A stretch of 64,000 nt of DNA from Bacteroidales bacterium UBA1309 (GTDB taxonomy: Bacteria > Bacteroidota > Bacteroidia > Bacteroidales > Dysgonomonadaceae), in the NCBI GenBank assembly GCA_002307185.1, contig DBTT01000027.1:1-64000 (forward strand), written 5' to 3'. The first letter of the stretch is position 1; every line of letters starts with the position of its first letter. Under the pieces are notes generated by a model. That model did not search any database. It had not been told where the DNA came from and saw only the letters and a list, made by a program, of their open reading frames with translations. A program made the translations under genes and the position numbers. Below are positions 42,749 to 50,950 of this stretch, one piece after another.

Positions 42749-43235
42749 TTTTGACCTGCTTTTCCCGGAAGGGATTACAAGCGGACAAATCACCCCTTAT
42801 GTTCACAAAGGTAGATGGGCAGTGCATGAAGTACTGCCCATTTTGTTAGACAGGAGTGGTCCCGCTATAGTCCGCGTAGCCACATTCAATATAAGCGAGG
42901 ACAGCCTGCGGCCCATGTTCTTTTTGAAGGAGGAAGGCAAGATTTCCGACCTGCGCTTGTTGCTCGATATGAATGTGAAACGGCATAAGCTCGACATCCT
43001 GCTTTTTGCGGCCAACATCGCAGATAGTGTCAGGATCTCAAGCACGCACATGAAGCTTATCCTTGTTGAAGGAATTTTTCAATGTGGATTGGTTGGCAGT
43101 GCCAACATGAACAACAACCCAAGGTATGAGGCGGGAATGGCTTTCACTGATAGGAAGGTCTATTCCTATTACCGGGATTGCTTTGATGAAATATTTAAAA
43201 ACGACAGCTTGCCTTTCTATGGAATTAACGGATGA
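42735..43235 (+). CDS. Single-HKD phospholipase-D-like protein in the head operon
   Basis: A 166-residue protein whose middle HMKLILVEGIFQCGLVGSANMN matches the HxKx4(D/E)...GSANx(N/D) signature of phospholipase-D-like enzymes, with Glu at the usual Asp position. A preceding FNISEDSLRPMFFL strand supports the fold. One motif per chain suggests a dimeric Nuc-like nuclease. It sits directly before the terminase genes, so a DNA-processing role during packaging or attack on competitor DNA is plausible. The gene overlaps both neighbours. Confidence 0.6.
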   Translation: MKKADFDLLFPEGITSGQITPYVHKGRWAVHEVLPILLDRSGPAIVRVATFNISEDSLRPMFFLKEEGKISDLRLLLDMNVKRHKLDILLFAANIADSVRISSTHMKLILVEGIFQCGLVGSANMNNNPRYEAGMAFTDRKVYSYYRDCFDEIFKNDSLPFYGING

Positions 43236-43506
43236 ACAACTTGAAAAACTGGAGCAAATGTCGGCGGCGTTGATGCCTCCGACTGAAATTGCCATCCTGC
43301 TGAAAGTTCCTTCAGGGGAACGAGTCCTATTTGCCCAGACCTGCAAGAATCATATCAATTCCCCGATCTATGAGGCTTACCAGCGTGGTAAATTGACAAC
43401 CAAATTTGAACTTCGCCAAACAGTTGTGAAGCTGGCCAAGGCAGGTTCGCCAGCGGCAGAACCGCTGGCCGAAAAATATATCCGGGACCAATTAAATAAC
43501 GAATGA
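43219..43506 (+). CDS. Small protein before the terminase genes
   Basis: The ATG at 43219 (MELTDEQLEKLEQMS) gives 95 residues and overlaps the PLD-like gene by 17 bp. A helix-turn-helix-like stretch (MPPTEIAILLKVPSGERVLF) and a helical C-terminus (FELRQTVVKLAKAGSPAAEPLAEKYI) resemble the DNA-binding part of terminase small subunits. Its stop overlaps the next ATG by 4 bp. Confidence 0.5.
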   Translation: MELTDEQLEKLEQMSAALMPPTEIAILLKVPSGERVLFAQTCKNHINSPIYEAYQRGKLTTKFELRQTVVKLAKAGSPAAEPLAEKYIRDQLNNE

Positions 43507-44102
43507 CCATGCCGAACGCAAAAGACAGGGCAGCCGACAAAATACGGAAGAACCTCTTCAAACCGACATCCGAAGTCCGGGACCAATTTTCTGAAATGGA
43601 GCTGGAGCGCAAAAAGCGGATCATGCTTGCTGTTACCTTCAAACTGGACGATCCGATCATGCCGGACAAGGAAGTCATCAATTTTCTTGTGACTGGCTGT
43701 GGTGATGCCACATTGCCCGTTTCCCAATCGACTGCCTACCGTGACCTGCGCTTAATCAATTCCATCACCGGCAACATCCAGCTAGCTTCAAAGGACTGGG
43801 ACCGCTACATGGTGGTGGAAACTGCCAAGCAACAGATTGGCAAGTTCAAGGACAAGGACGGCAAGGCGGTGGCAGCCTTGCTCAAAGTCATAGTCCAAGC
43901 CCGGAGACTTGACCAGGATGATCCCGTCGATATGTTTGACAAGATGGTGCCTTTCGATCCGGAAATCACTCCCGATGCCAAGGTGCTGGGTGAAGGCGTG
44001 GAGGTCATCCCTGACGTTGAAAACCGCCGTAAGGAACTCCGGGATTATTTTGGCAAGCATTCGACAACCGTCACCGAATTTGAGGAACTGGATGATGAAT
44101 GA
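43503..44102 (+). CDS. Putative terminase small subunit
   Basis: A 199-residue protein with a possible DNA-binding segment (DKEVINFLVTGCGDATLPVSQSTAYRDLRLIN) and a helical middle (AKQQIGKFKDKDGKAVAALLKVIVQARRL). It overlaps the terminase large-subunit gene by 11 bp. Gene order and size support a small-subunit role; the preceding 95-residue protein is the alternative. Confidence 0.55.
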   Translation: MTMPNAKDRAADKIRKNLFKPTSEVRDQFSEMELERKKRIMLAVTFKLDDPIMPDKEVINFLVTGCGDATLPVSQSTAYRDLRLINSITGNIQLASKDWDRYMVVETAKQQIGKFKDKDGKAVAALLKVIVQARRLDQDDPVDMFDKMVPFDPEITPDAKVLGEGVEVIPDVENRRKELRDYFGKHSTTVTEFEELDDE

Positions 44103-45813
44103 TTCTTATAAAAATATCCTGTCGGTCAATGAGCTTCATGCCGCTGAAGGCAAGGTTCAGAAATACATGAACAAGATGCAGCGTGAAGCCCTCCAAGTGG
44201 AAGCTCACAGCCAGTACATTGTGGCCGCACGTGGTACGGGTAAATCAGAGGGCATCGATGCCGTCCGCCTGTTGCGCTGTGTCTGGTCGATGCCGGGTTC
44301 AACGGGCGGGTTGATTTCCCCGTCCTATTCAAAAGCCTGGGGAAATACGCTCCCGGCTGTATGCAAGGCTTTGGCCGAATGGGGATACATACAAGGCATA
44401 CACTATTATGTTGGTCGCAAGGCACCGCAAAGCGCCGGGTTCAAGCAACCCAAGCGCCCGCCGTTGCAGGATGCCTGGTCGAACTGCATCCACTTCTGGA
44501 ACGGAACGGTACTGGTGGTCCTTTCCTTTGCCCAGGGGATGTCGGCCAACTCCATGTCGCTTGACTGGTTGATAGGACCGGAAGCCAAGTTCTTGTCCTA
44601 CGACAAGATCAAGTCGGAGATCAACCCGGCGAACCGTGGCAATGCAAAGGATTTCGGCCACTCGCACCTTCATCATTCCGTTTCCTATTCGACCGATATG
44701 CCTACTTCCAAGATGGGACGCTGGATACTGGACAAGCAATCCGACATGCAGCGGGCGCATATCCAGTTGATAAAGGATGTGTGCAATGAGCTGCTGTACT
44801 ATAAAGGTCTGCCGGATCAAAACGAGTATGTGAAACGCAAGGTGCTGGAGATTGTCCGGGACCTGGCAATGATCCGGCGTTACCAGAAGCCACGTGATCT
44901 TAATACCAAGAAGAAGCGTGAATATACCGTCTTCTATGGCGAATATGACGTGTTCGACAACCTGGAAGTACTGGGGGAAGACTTTATCTGGGAAATGTTC
45001 CGGGATTCGCCTGCACTGATATGGCGCACCGCTTTCCTGAACGAACGCCTGTTGAAAGTAGCCAACGGCTTTTATTCCGCCCTCGATGACGAACTACACT
45101 TCTATATTCCGCCCGATCCGTCCGGGCTGAACCTCGTCGGCTTCGATTCCAGGAATAAACAGTCGGACTCTTGCCTGACAGATTATGACCTGGATATGGA
45201 CGCGCCCCTGCATGTGGCGTTCGATTCGAATTCCGCCATATCATCCATAGCCATAGGCCAGGTTGCCGACCATGAACTTAAGACTGTCAGGTCTGACTTT
45301 GTAAAGTCGCCTCAAAAGCTTCCCGATCTGGTGGACAAAGTCTGCAACTATTACGCGCTCAAGTCCAACAAGGATATTGTGTTCTATTATGACCAGACAT
45401 TCACATGGACGAGCGGCACGATGGAGGACAGCTATGCCGACACAATCATCAAGCGGTTTGAAGCCAATGGATTCACCGTCACACCCGTGTACATAGGGCT
45501 ACAGCCTCCGCACGAATGGCGGTTCAAGCAGATAGACCTTGCCCTGCGTGGTGATCCGGAACTGTTGTTCCCGGTCTTCAACCTGTTCAACAACGAATAC
45601 CTGAAGGTGGCCATGGAACAGTCAGGCACAAGGATTGGAAAGACGGGATTCGAGAAGGACAAGTCGGCTGAGAAGCTTCCCGATTCCCCCGACCAGCCGG
45701 ACGAATACAAGACGCACATCACCGATGCCTACGACACCCTGTTTGTCGGTGTCAACTACCACTTCACCGAACCGTCCTTCTACTCCGGAGGCGTTGTCTT
45801 CCTGGGCAGATAG
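44092..45813 (+). CDS. Terminase large subunit
   Basis: A 573-residue protein from ATG at 44092 (a second ATG follows at once). The ATPase has Walker A VAARGTGKSEGI near residue 45 and a Walker-B-like region around LDWLIGPEA near 160. The C-terminal half carries acidic motifs expected of the RNase-H-like nuclease (LVGFDSRN, HVAFDSNSAISSIAIGQ, ITDAYDTLFVG). It packages phage DNA into the prohead. A 10-bp stem hairpin follows 25 bp after the stop. Confidence 0.85.
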   Translation: MMNDSYKNILSVNELHAAEGKVQKYMNKMQREALQVEAHSQYIVAARGTGKSEGIDAVRLLRCVWSMPGSTGGLISPSYSKAWGNTLPAVCKALAEWGYIQGIHYYVGRKAPQSAGFKQPKRPPLQDAWSNCIHFWNGTVLVVLSFAQGMSANSMSLDWLIGPEAKFLSYDKIKSEINPANRGNAKDFGHSHLHHSVSYSTDMPTSKMGRWILDKQSDMQRAHIQLIKDVCNELLYYKGLPDQNEYVKRKVLEIVRDLAMIRRYQKPRDLNTKKKREYTVFYGEYDVFDNLEVLGEDFIWEMFRDSPALIWRTAFLNERLLKVANGFYSALDDELHFYIPPDPSGLNLVGFDSRNKQSDSCLTDYDLDMDAPLHVAFDSNSAISSIAIGQVADHELKTVRSDFVKSPQKLPDLVDKVCNYYALKSNKDIVFYYDQTFTWTSGTMEDSYADTIIKRFEANGFTVTPVYIGLQPPHEWRFKQIDLALRGDPELLFPVFNLFNNEYLKVAMEQSGTRIGKTGFEKDKSAEKLPDSPDQPDEYKTHITDAYDTLFVGVNYHFTEPSFYSGGVVFLGR

Positions 45814-45837
45814 GAAAGGTCATCCCCTCTTATATGC

Positions 45838-45862
45838 GGAGCCGTTGCCATGCAACGGCTCC
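45838..45862 (+). terminator. Hairpin after the terminase gene
   Basis: A perfect 10-bp stem GGAGCCGTTG/CAACGGCTCC encloses the 5-nt loop CCATG. T-run absent. Confidence 0.65.
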
Positions 45863-46388
45863 TTCCGTTTGGTGTCACGCGCACGTGACGATTTTAAGGG
45901 AGGGCTCAAATGTTAAAATTGTTACAAAACCGAGCCTCCAGCATATAAGGTGATGCGAAAAAACGGTCGTCGCCAAAAATTTTTAGGGCGTCGCGTGGTC
46001 ATCCGACGGATAGATGGGAAAATTTTTCCCCTCAAACCCCTTTTTTAGCTCAATATCAATACGATAGGTTTTCAAACATGAGAAATTCATGTTTTATTTG
46101 CGATTATTAACGTTAATGTATTGATATTTAGATTGTTGACTCTATTAAATGGCTCATTTGGGGAGATCGTTTGTTTTTGGAGAAAAAAGTGTCGAAAAAA
46201 AATATCTTTATTCCCATACTTTCAGGTTGGCTCTATGTTTGTGTTTTTACACACCTATATGATAACTCAATGTCTGTTAGGTATTTAAGTTTTTGAATAT
46301 CAATATTTTTCCGTATATTTGTTATGCGGAAGTATGGCAATACCGAAGCAAACGAACCGAGTATTTAACATTTTAATTTTAAAGCAAA
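45863..46388. other. Noncoding gap between terminase and cargo operon
   Basis: No gene is visible. A palindrome GTCACG-CGCA-CGTGAC lies at 45874-45889, one GTTACA at 45921-45926, and a GC-rich patch with repeated GTCG/CGTC around 45966-46010. Next to the terminase gene this could contain the packaging site, but nothing proves it. The promoter of the downstream cargo lies at its right end. Confidence 0.4.
46292..46321 (+). promoter_or_regulatory. Promoter of the antirestriction cargo operon
   Basis: TTTG at 46292-46295 and TATATTTG at 46314-46321, 18-bp gap, match the Bacteroidota consensus. The cargo therefore has its own promoter and can be expressed in the lysogen while structural genes are silent. 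Confidence 0.65.
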
Positions 46389-46772
46389 ATGACTGCAATT
46401 TCTAAAAATGCGGAGAAGACCGCTGTTGCTCAAACCCAAGGGCAAAACACCACGATGACCGTTGTAAAACCTGCGAACCAGACGGCGGAAACCAAACAAC
46501 CTACTATCGAGGAGATAAAACAGCGTGCGACAATCATCAACTTGTTGCAGGGCAAGCACACCCAGCTCACGGAAAAGCTCAATTCGTTGGAAAAATTCGA
46601 CATCGAGCACGACAGGGAGAATGTGTCGGCTTGCCTTGAAGATGCCAGCGGATTGACTTTTACAAGTTCTTCCCCAAAAACTATCAAGTTGGTGCTTGAT
46701 TCGTGGAAGTCTGATTTTAAGGATGCGATAGCGGAAACGGAACAGAAGCTAAAGGAGGCTTTCAACTGGTAA
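46389..46772 (+). CDS. Hypothetical cargo protein
   Basis: A 127-residue protein with a Thr/Gln-rich N-terminus and a helical C-terminal two-thirds (IEEIKQRATIINLLQGKHTQLTEKLNSLEKF, LVLDSWKSDFKDAIAETEQKLKEAF). It starts after a TTTTAATTTTAAAGCAA leader that is repeated before the ArdC-like gene. Similar proteins accompany antirestriction genes on Bacteroidota elements, as I recall. Function unknown. Confidence 0.55.
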   Translation: MTAISKNAEKTAVAQTQGQNTTMTVVKPANQTAETKQPTIEEIKQRATIINLLQGKHTQLTEKLNSLEKFDIEHDRENVSACLEDASGLTFTSSSPKTIKLVLDSWKSDFKDAIAETEQKLKEAFNW

Positions 46773-46779
46773 CAAAAAA

Positions 46780-46811
46780 AAGCCGTGCAGGATGGCAATC
46801 TTGCACGGCTT
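46780..46811 (+). terminator. Hairpin between cargo genes
   Basis: A 10-bp stem AAGCCGTGCA/TGCACGGCTT with a 12-nt loop, 8 bp after the preceding stop; an A-run precedes it. It can attenuate readthrough into the ArdC-like gene. Confidence 0.65.
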
Positions 46812-46856
46812 AAAATCAAACCAAGTTCAATTTTAATTTTAAAGCAATTCAAAGTT

Positions 46857-47225
46857 ATGGAAACAACTGCAAAAAAGCAAATTTCAGAAAGACAACTTTC
46901 TGTAATCCGTGAAAAACGCAATCAATTGAAGGAGCTTTCGGCACCGTTCAAGGCCTTGGTAAAGGATGGGGAAATAAACACGATCAACCAGGGGCTTACC
47001 GCCCTGTACGCCTCGCAGGGGCATAGCTGTTTGAAAACACTGAGGCAATGGAACGAGGCGGGAAAACGGGTGAAAAAGGGCGAACACGCCTTGCTGTTGT
47101 GGGGGAAGCCGAAAGAGAGGAAGCGCAGGGAACAGCCCGAAGACGGTCAGGAAGTGGATTCGCTTGATTTTTTCCCTATATGTTTTGTTTTTTCGGTGGA
47201 CCAGGTTGAAGACGGGAGGGCTTGA
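46857..47225 (+). CDS. ArdC-like antirestriction N-terminal domain protein
   Basis: The ATG at 46857 (METTAKKQ) follows the repeated TTTTAATTTTAAAGCAA leader; 122 residues. TLRQWNEAGKRVKKGEHALLLWGKP followed by FFPICFVFSVDQVED matches the single-strand-DNA-binding N-terminal domain of ArdC/LtrC antirestriction proteins. The metallopeptidase half is absent, so only the DNA-binding domain is encoded. ArdC-type proteins protect incoming DNA from restriction. The gene is followed 1 bp later by a SymE-like gene. Confidence 0.7.
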   Translation: METTAKKQISERQLSVIREKRNQLKELSAPFKALVKDGEINTINQGLTALYASQGHSCLKTLRQWNEAGKRVKKGEHALLLWGKPKERKRREQPEDGQEVDSLDFFPICFVFSVDQVEDGRA

Positions 47226-47226
47226 C

Positions 47227-47487
47227 ATGTGCGAGAAATATTTGACTGTCTGCAAGCAGCCGCAGGGAAAGGGCTATACTGTCGGGCTGAACCTGAAAGG
47301 GGAATACCTGAAAACTTTCGGTTTCGCCTTGGGCGACATGGTGAAAGTGGAGATTTGCGAGAATCGAATTGTAATCACAAAGCAGTGCGAAACCGTGCAG
47401 GACATGAACAGGGAAAACACCGCCCTGCGGGATTTGATGAATGTGTTTGACTTGGATGTTATAGAATGGAGTTTATCAAGCACATAG
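47227..47487 (+). CDS. SymE/AbrB-like small protein
   Basis: An 86-residue protein from ATG at 47227. YLKTFGFALGDMVKVEICENRIVITKQ (about 28-54) matches the swapped-hairpin AbrB-like fold used by SymE toxins and by AbrB-type antitoxins and regulators. It overlaps the downstream methylase-like gene by 22 bp. SymE proteins are normally SOS-induced and controlled by an antisense RNA; I see no clear SymR-type promoter on the opposite strand. Regulator or toxin remains open. Confidence 0.6.
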   Translation: MCEKYLTVCKQPQGKGYTVGLNLKGEYLKTFGFALGDMVKVEICENRIVITKQCETVQDMNRENTALRDLMNVFDLDVIEWSLSST

Positions 47488-48149
47488 AACAGGCGGGCTA
47501 CAGGGTGGGAGGAAACCGGGCGTTCTGCGACTTTCTCACCCTTGCCGTCTGTACCCTCTCGGCGCAGGAACAGGAAGGGCAATATTTGAAGGTGGCGAAG
47601 AGCTACAATGCAAAGGAAATGAATGAATTTTCTTATGCTTTTGCGGAAATGATTCATGAAATGGATAATGGGGGAATCGGATTGAAAGACTGTCTGGGCG
47701 ATTACTTCATGGAGATTCTTGGCAACGAGGGCAAGGGGCAGTTTTTTACTCCCGAGCCTATTTGTGACCTGATGGCTGGAATCTCACAGCCAAAGGGCGG
47801 GAACTTTTACGATCCGTGTTGCGGAAGTGGCCGTTTGGCTTTGTCCGCCGCAAAAATAAACAGGGGCATGAAGTTTTATTGTGCCGACATCGATTTGCAG
47901 TGCTGCCAAATGACCTTGATTAATATGTGCCTTAACGGCTTGTTTGGTACTGTGGAGCATTGCAATTCTTTACTTGATGAAGTTTGGCGCAGGTGGGTAA
48001 TTTCAAGACACCCCATTTTACTAGTCCCATTTATCTATGAAATCGATTTATTGGAATGCCAAGAAGCTGAAATTATACCCGAGATTAGGCAGCCAGAACC
48101 CGAGCAAAGACAATTGGAGTTGTTCTTTGATGAATTGAACCTTTTATAA
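47466..48149 (+). CDS. N6-adenine methylase-like protein lacking an obvious catalytic motif
   Basis: A 227-residue protein resembling type I HsdM-like methylases: GKGQFFTPEPICDLM (89-103), motif I FYDPCCGSGRLAL (114-126) and the acidic residue in CADIDLQ (141). The sequence should then reach (N/D)PP(Y/F), but after NMCLNGLFGTVEHCNSL it turns into DEVWRRWVIS without such a motif. It may be a catalytically dead S-adenosylmethionine-binding protein, or its enzymatic motif diverged. Phage methylases protect DNA from host restriction. The context, next to an ArdC-like protein, suggests an antirestriction role. Confidence 0.65.
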   Translation: MEFIKHIEQAGYRVGGNRAFCDFLTLAVCTLSAQEQEGQYLKVAKSYNAKEMNEFSYAFAEMIHEMDNGGIGLKDCLGDYFMEILGNEGKGQFFTPEPICDLMAGISQPKGGNFYDPCCGSGRLALSAAKINRGMKFYCADIDLQCCQMTLINMCLNGLFGTVEHCNSLLDEVWRRWVISRHPILLVPFIYEIDLLECQEAEIIPEIRQPEPEQRQLELFFDELNLL

Positions 48150-48198
48150 GTACATGCCGAATTACAGGCTTAAAATGCGTGGATTCGGCATGTCGCCG

Positions 48199-48230
48199 CT
48201 ACTTTCTTTGGTTGCGCGCAAAGAAAGTAG
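48199..48230. repeat. Palindromic repeat with 12-bp perfect stem
   Basis: CTACTTTCTTTG and CAAAGAAAGTAG pair perfectly around GTTGCGCG. The sequence resembles widely dispersed intergenic palindromes (CTTTCTTTG...CAAAGAAAG) and marks the noncoding space between the cargo and the portal operon. It might also terminate cargo transcription. Confidence 0.65.
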
Positions 48231-48356
48231 CAAAGAAACGCAAAAGCGGAATATCTACGATATGGCTTGTTTGAATCCGTTCCCTAATGGGGATACGGAT
48301 ATTTTTTGTCCTTTGACCGCCCGTCCCGTTTCCCGAATTTTACACAAAAAAGCAGC

Positions 48357-48608
48357 ATGAAGCGGATACACTGGAGCGAAATGTTCAAGCAGATGGAGGC
48401 ACACGGCGAAAATGGTTCTGCCGGGCGCCACCAACTTCGCTATGTGAAGAAAGGTACGGGTGAAATCGTGGACGTGCCAGGATGCACGATCACATCAATC
48501 CACGCCAAGGGTTCGACCGTCAACATCCTGGTTGACGGGGACAGGCACCCGAAAACTATCCGCAAGTGCCTGGTTATCGAGTTTAACGGAATGCAGGTGT
48601 ATATATGA
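48357..48608 (+). CDS. Small prophage protein before the portal
   Basis: The ATG at 48357 (MKRIHWSEMFKQMEAHGENG) gives 83 residues; the frame upstream passes through the repeat and is unlikely. The body is basic and beta-rich (HQLRYVKKGTGEIVDVPGC). Its stop overlaps the portal ATG (ATGA), so translation is coupled. Function not recognised. Confidence 0.6.
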   Translation: MKRIHWSEMFKQMEAHGENGSAGRHQLRYVKKGTGEIVDVPGCTITSIHAKGSTVNILVDGDRHPKTIRKCLVIEFNGMQVYI

Positions 48609-50002
48609 AGGATCAAGTTTTTTATTTCGGGGCGGACAACGAGAATGCTTACCTGGCCAAGTCGGGGGCGATTGTTGTCAAGCAGGATTCAACTGGTTTT
48701 TTGGATGATACCCGGAATCAGAAGGTGTCGGTTTCCCCAAAGAACAAATCGGTTACTGTGGATTTTATCCCTTGGGGAACAGACAACTTGTTGCCTGTCC
48801 AGGTAATCACCAAGATCCATGCTAACGTGACGGTAGGGTCCAACGCTGATTTCAATGCGAAAATGTGTTATGGCGACGGGATCATGGTTGTCAGGAAGGT
48901 GAAGGGCAATGGGGCGGTGACGTTTGAGGAACTCACGGAAAGCGAAGTTCCTGAGATTTTTGATTTCCTGGATAACAACAACATCATACGCCAGTTCCAA
49001 GATTGCGGATCGGACATGGTTGCCTTGGGTGACTCCTTCGTTGAGCTCACGTTCGACAGGCAAGGCGAAAAGATTGTCAAGGTCCGGCAAAAGGAAGCCG
49101 CTTTCAGCCGCTTGAGCAAGCAGAACGAAACTAACGGCCTGGTTGAATACCACGGGTATTCTTCCTTCTGGGGTGAAAAGATTCCTGACGATTGTATTGT
49201 AACCCCTTTGCTTGACAGGGAAGCTCCCCTGTATGACTTGAAGATCCGGATGGGGCTTCTTCCCGACGAAAAGACGGGCAGCAGAAGGAAGACGTCCGAA
49301 CGCCGTTTTATCCTTTCCTTGGGCGTGCCTACTCCGGGCAGGTTCTACTACAACAAGCCTTACTGGTGGTCTATCTTCACTTCCGGGTGGTACGATTTCA
49401 GTTGTTTGATACCATTTTTCAAAAAAGCCTTGATGCAGAATGAAATGGTGCTGAAATATGAAGTGAGCATCAACGAGTCTTTTTGGGCGAAATTGTTCAA
49501 GGCCGAAGGGGTGACCAAGCCGGAAGAACAGGCTGCACGGAAACTTGCGTTCCTGAAGCAATTGGACGAATTCCTTGCCGGGCATAAAAATGCCGGGAAA
49601 AGCTTTATCAAGCATTTTAGATATGACCAACAAAAAGGTATCGAACTACACGATATCATCATCAAGCCCATCGAGTCGTTTATCAAGGGCGGTGAGTACA
49701 TCGAGGATTCGGAAGAGGCCAACAACGTGATCTGTTATGCGATGGGAGTCCACCCATCTCTTCAGGGAGCTTCTCCCGGCAAAAGCAAGACGATTAACGG
49801 GACGGAAGCCCGGGAGCTGTTTATTATCAAACAGGCCCTTACCAAGCCGCTCCGGCAGGCTTTGCTTTTACCTCTCTACATAGTGAAAGCCATGAATGGC
49901 TGGGATCGGAACATTCACTTCGTGATTCCCAACATCATGCTGGAAACCTTGGATAAGGGAACAGGAGCAACTAAAAGTATTGGAAACCAACAGATACCAT
50001 AG
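48605..50002 (+). CDS. Phage portal protein
   Basis: A 465-residue protein, the usual size. Marks include SVTVDFIPWGTDNLLPVQVITKIHANVTVGSNADFNAKMCYGDG-type N-terminal region, a wing-like QFQDCGSDMVALGDSFVELTFD, and the C-terminal YAMGVHPSLQGASPGKSKTINGTEARELFIIKQ, which is the typical phage portal stem-loop region. It forms the dodecameric entry channel of the head. Portal normally lies directly next to terminase; here 2.8 kb of cargo and spacer separates them. Confidence 0.8.
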   Translation: MKDQVFYFGADNENAYLAKSGAIVVKQDSTGFLDDTRNQKVSVSPKNKSVTVDFIPWGTDNLLPVQVITKIHANVTVGSNADFNAKMCYGDGIMVVRKVKGNGAVTFEELTESEVPEIFDFLDNNNIIRQFQDCGSDMVALGDSFVELTFDRQGEKIVKVRQKEAAFSRLSKQNETNGLVEYHGYSSFWGEKIPDDCIVTPLLDREAPLYDLKIRMGLLPDEKTGSRRKTSERRFILSLGVPTPGRFYYNKPYWWSIFTSGWYDFSCLIPFFKKALMQNEMVLKYEVSINESFWAKLFKAEGVTKPEEQAARKLAFLKQLDEFLAGHKNAGKSFIKHFRYDQQKGIELHDIIIKPIESFIKGGEYIEDSEEANNVICYAMGVHPSLQGASPGKSKTINGTEARELFIIKQALTKPLRQALLLPLYIVKAMNGWDRNIHFVIPNIMLETLDKGTGATKSIGNQQIP

Positions 50003-50005
50003 ACC

Positions 50006-50950
50006 ATGGCAATTTTCTCGACTGATAAAGAAACCGCCATCGACCAGCTGGCCGAAGTGGCCAAGGTGAACAGGAACACACCCTGGAATGTGTTCAGGAT
50101 CTATATTGAAGATGCGAAGGTTCAATTCTTGTTGCCCTATCTCGGCTCTTCCCTGTTGGGGAAGATCGAGGCGGCAGATGAAACGAGCCAGGCTGAAGCT
50201 GATGCGAAATATGTGGCCTTGATTCCGATGGTGCGCCGTACATTAGGTCCTTATGCCGTCGGGATATCCACGGATGAGACAAGTATCTCTACTGGAGATA
50301 GTGGCCACACGGTTGCTAAACCGGACAAGGCGGTTCCGGCAAGTGATGCGAAGATTGCCCGTGCCCAAGAAAGCCTGCTCACCCGGGCTTGGGCGAATAT
50401 GGAGGTACTCCTCTCTTATCTGGAGGAACATTCGGCGAACTACCAGGAATGGAAAGACACCAGGTACCACAAGAACCGGAAGACGAAGTATTTTTCTTCG
50501 GCGGAACAGTTCCAGGATGCTGGTGTGGTTGATATTGGATACAGCAGGTTGGCTTTTGAACGGTTGCGCACGCTGATTACATCCATTGAGCTAAGCGAGG
50601 TTGCACCTCTGTTGACGGCAGCTATCGAAACCGTCGTGCTTGCCGGCACGGAACCAAAACATGAGGAGATGCTTGCCCGTTGCCGTGCGTTCATCGCAGC
50701 CCGCGTGGCACAGCTCCATACAAGCAAGACAACCCGTGTGCAGCGGTCTAAGGCTGCCGATCTGGAATATTACGGCCTGCTCCGCCCTGTTTTCCAGGAT
50801 GAGTCCGAAGACATGCTCAATTATTATGCGCAGCAGGCAGTGTATTGGCATGGTGAAATATTGACGGCTTTGGCTACTGATTTTGCAATTGCCGGCAACG
50901 GTAAATTGGATTGGGACAATGAAGAGAAACATATATTTTTTGCAGGATGA
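50006..50950 (+). CDS. DUF6712-like head-tail connector protein
   Basis: A 314-residue helical protein beginning MAIFSTDKETAIDQLAEVAK, with FLLPYLGSSLLGKI, RRTLGPYAVGIS, and a C-terminal DMLNYYAQQAVYWHG. The pattern matches what I recall of DUF6712 proteins found after portal genes in Bacteroidota phages. It begins 3 bp after the portal gene and overlaps the next gene by 4 bp. A neck or connector role is inferred from position. Confidence 0.65.
   Translation: MAIFSTDKETAIDQLAEVAKVNRNTPWNVFRIYIEDAKVQFLLPYLGSSLLGKIEAADETSQAEADAKYVALIPMVRRTLGPYAVGISTDETSISTGDSGHTVAKPDKAVPASDAKIARAQESLLTRAWANMEVLLSYLEEHSANYQEWKDTRYHKNRKTKYFSSAEQFQDAGVVDIGYSRLAFERLRTLITSIELSEVAPLLTAAIETVVLAGTEPKHEEMLARCRAFIAARVAQLHTSKTTRVQRSKAADLEYYGLLRPVFQDESEDMLNYYAQQAVYWHGEILTALATDFAIAGNGKLDWDNEEKHIFFAG

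Noticed and set aside
41975..42793. A 272-codon minus-strand frame over the coiled-coil gene
   Set aside because: It is the complement of a strongly periodic coiled-coil coding region, which favours long antisense frames; all neighbouring phage genes are on the plus strand.
48154..48360. A 68-codon plus-strand frame between cargo and portal operons
   Set aside because: It runs through the 12-bp-stem dispersed palindrome (48199-48230), and its sequence is explained by that repeat and spacer; no homologue recalled.
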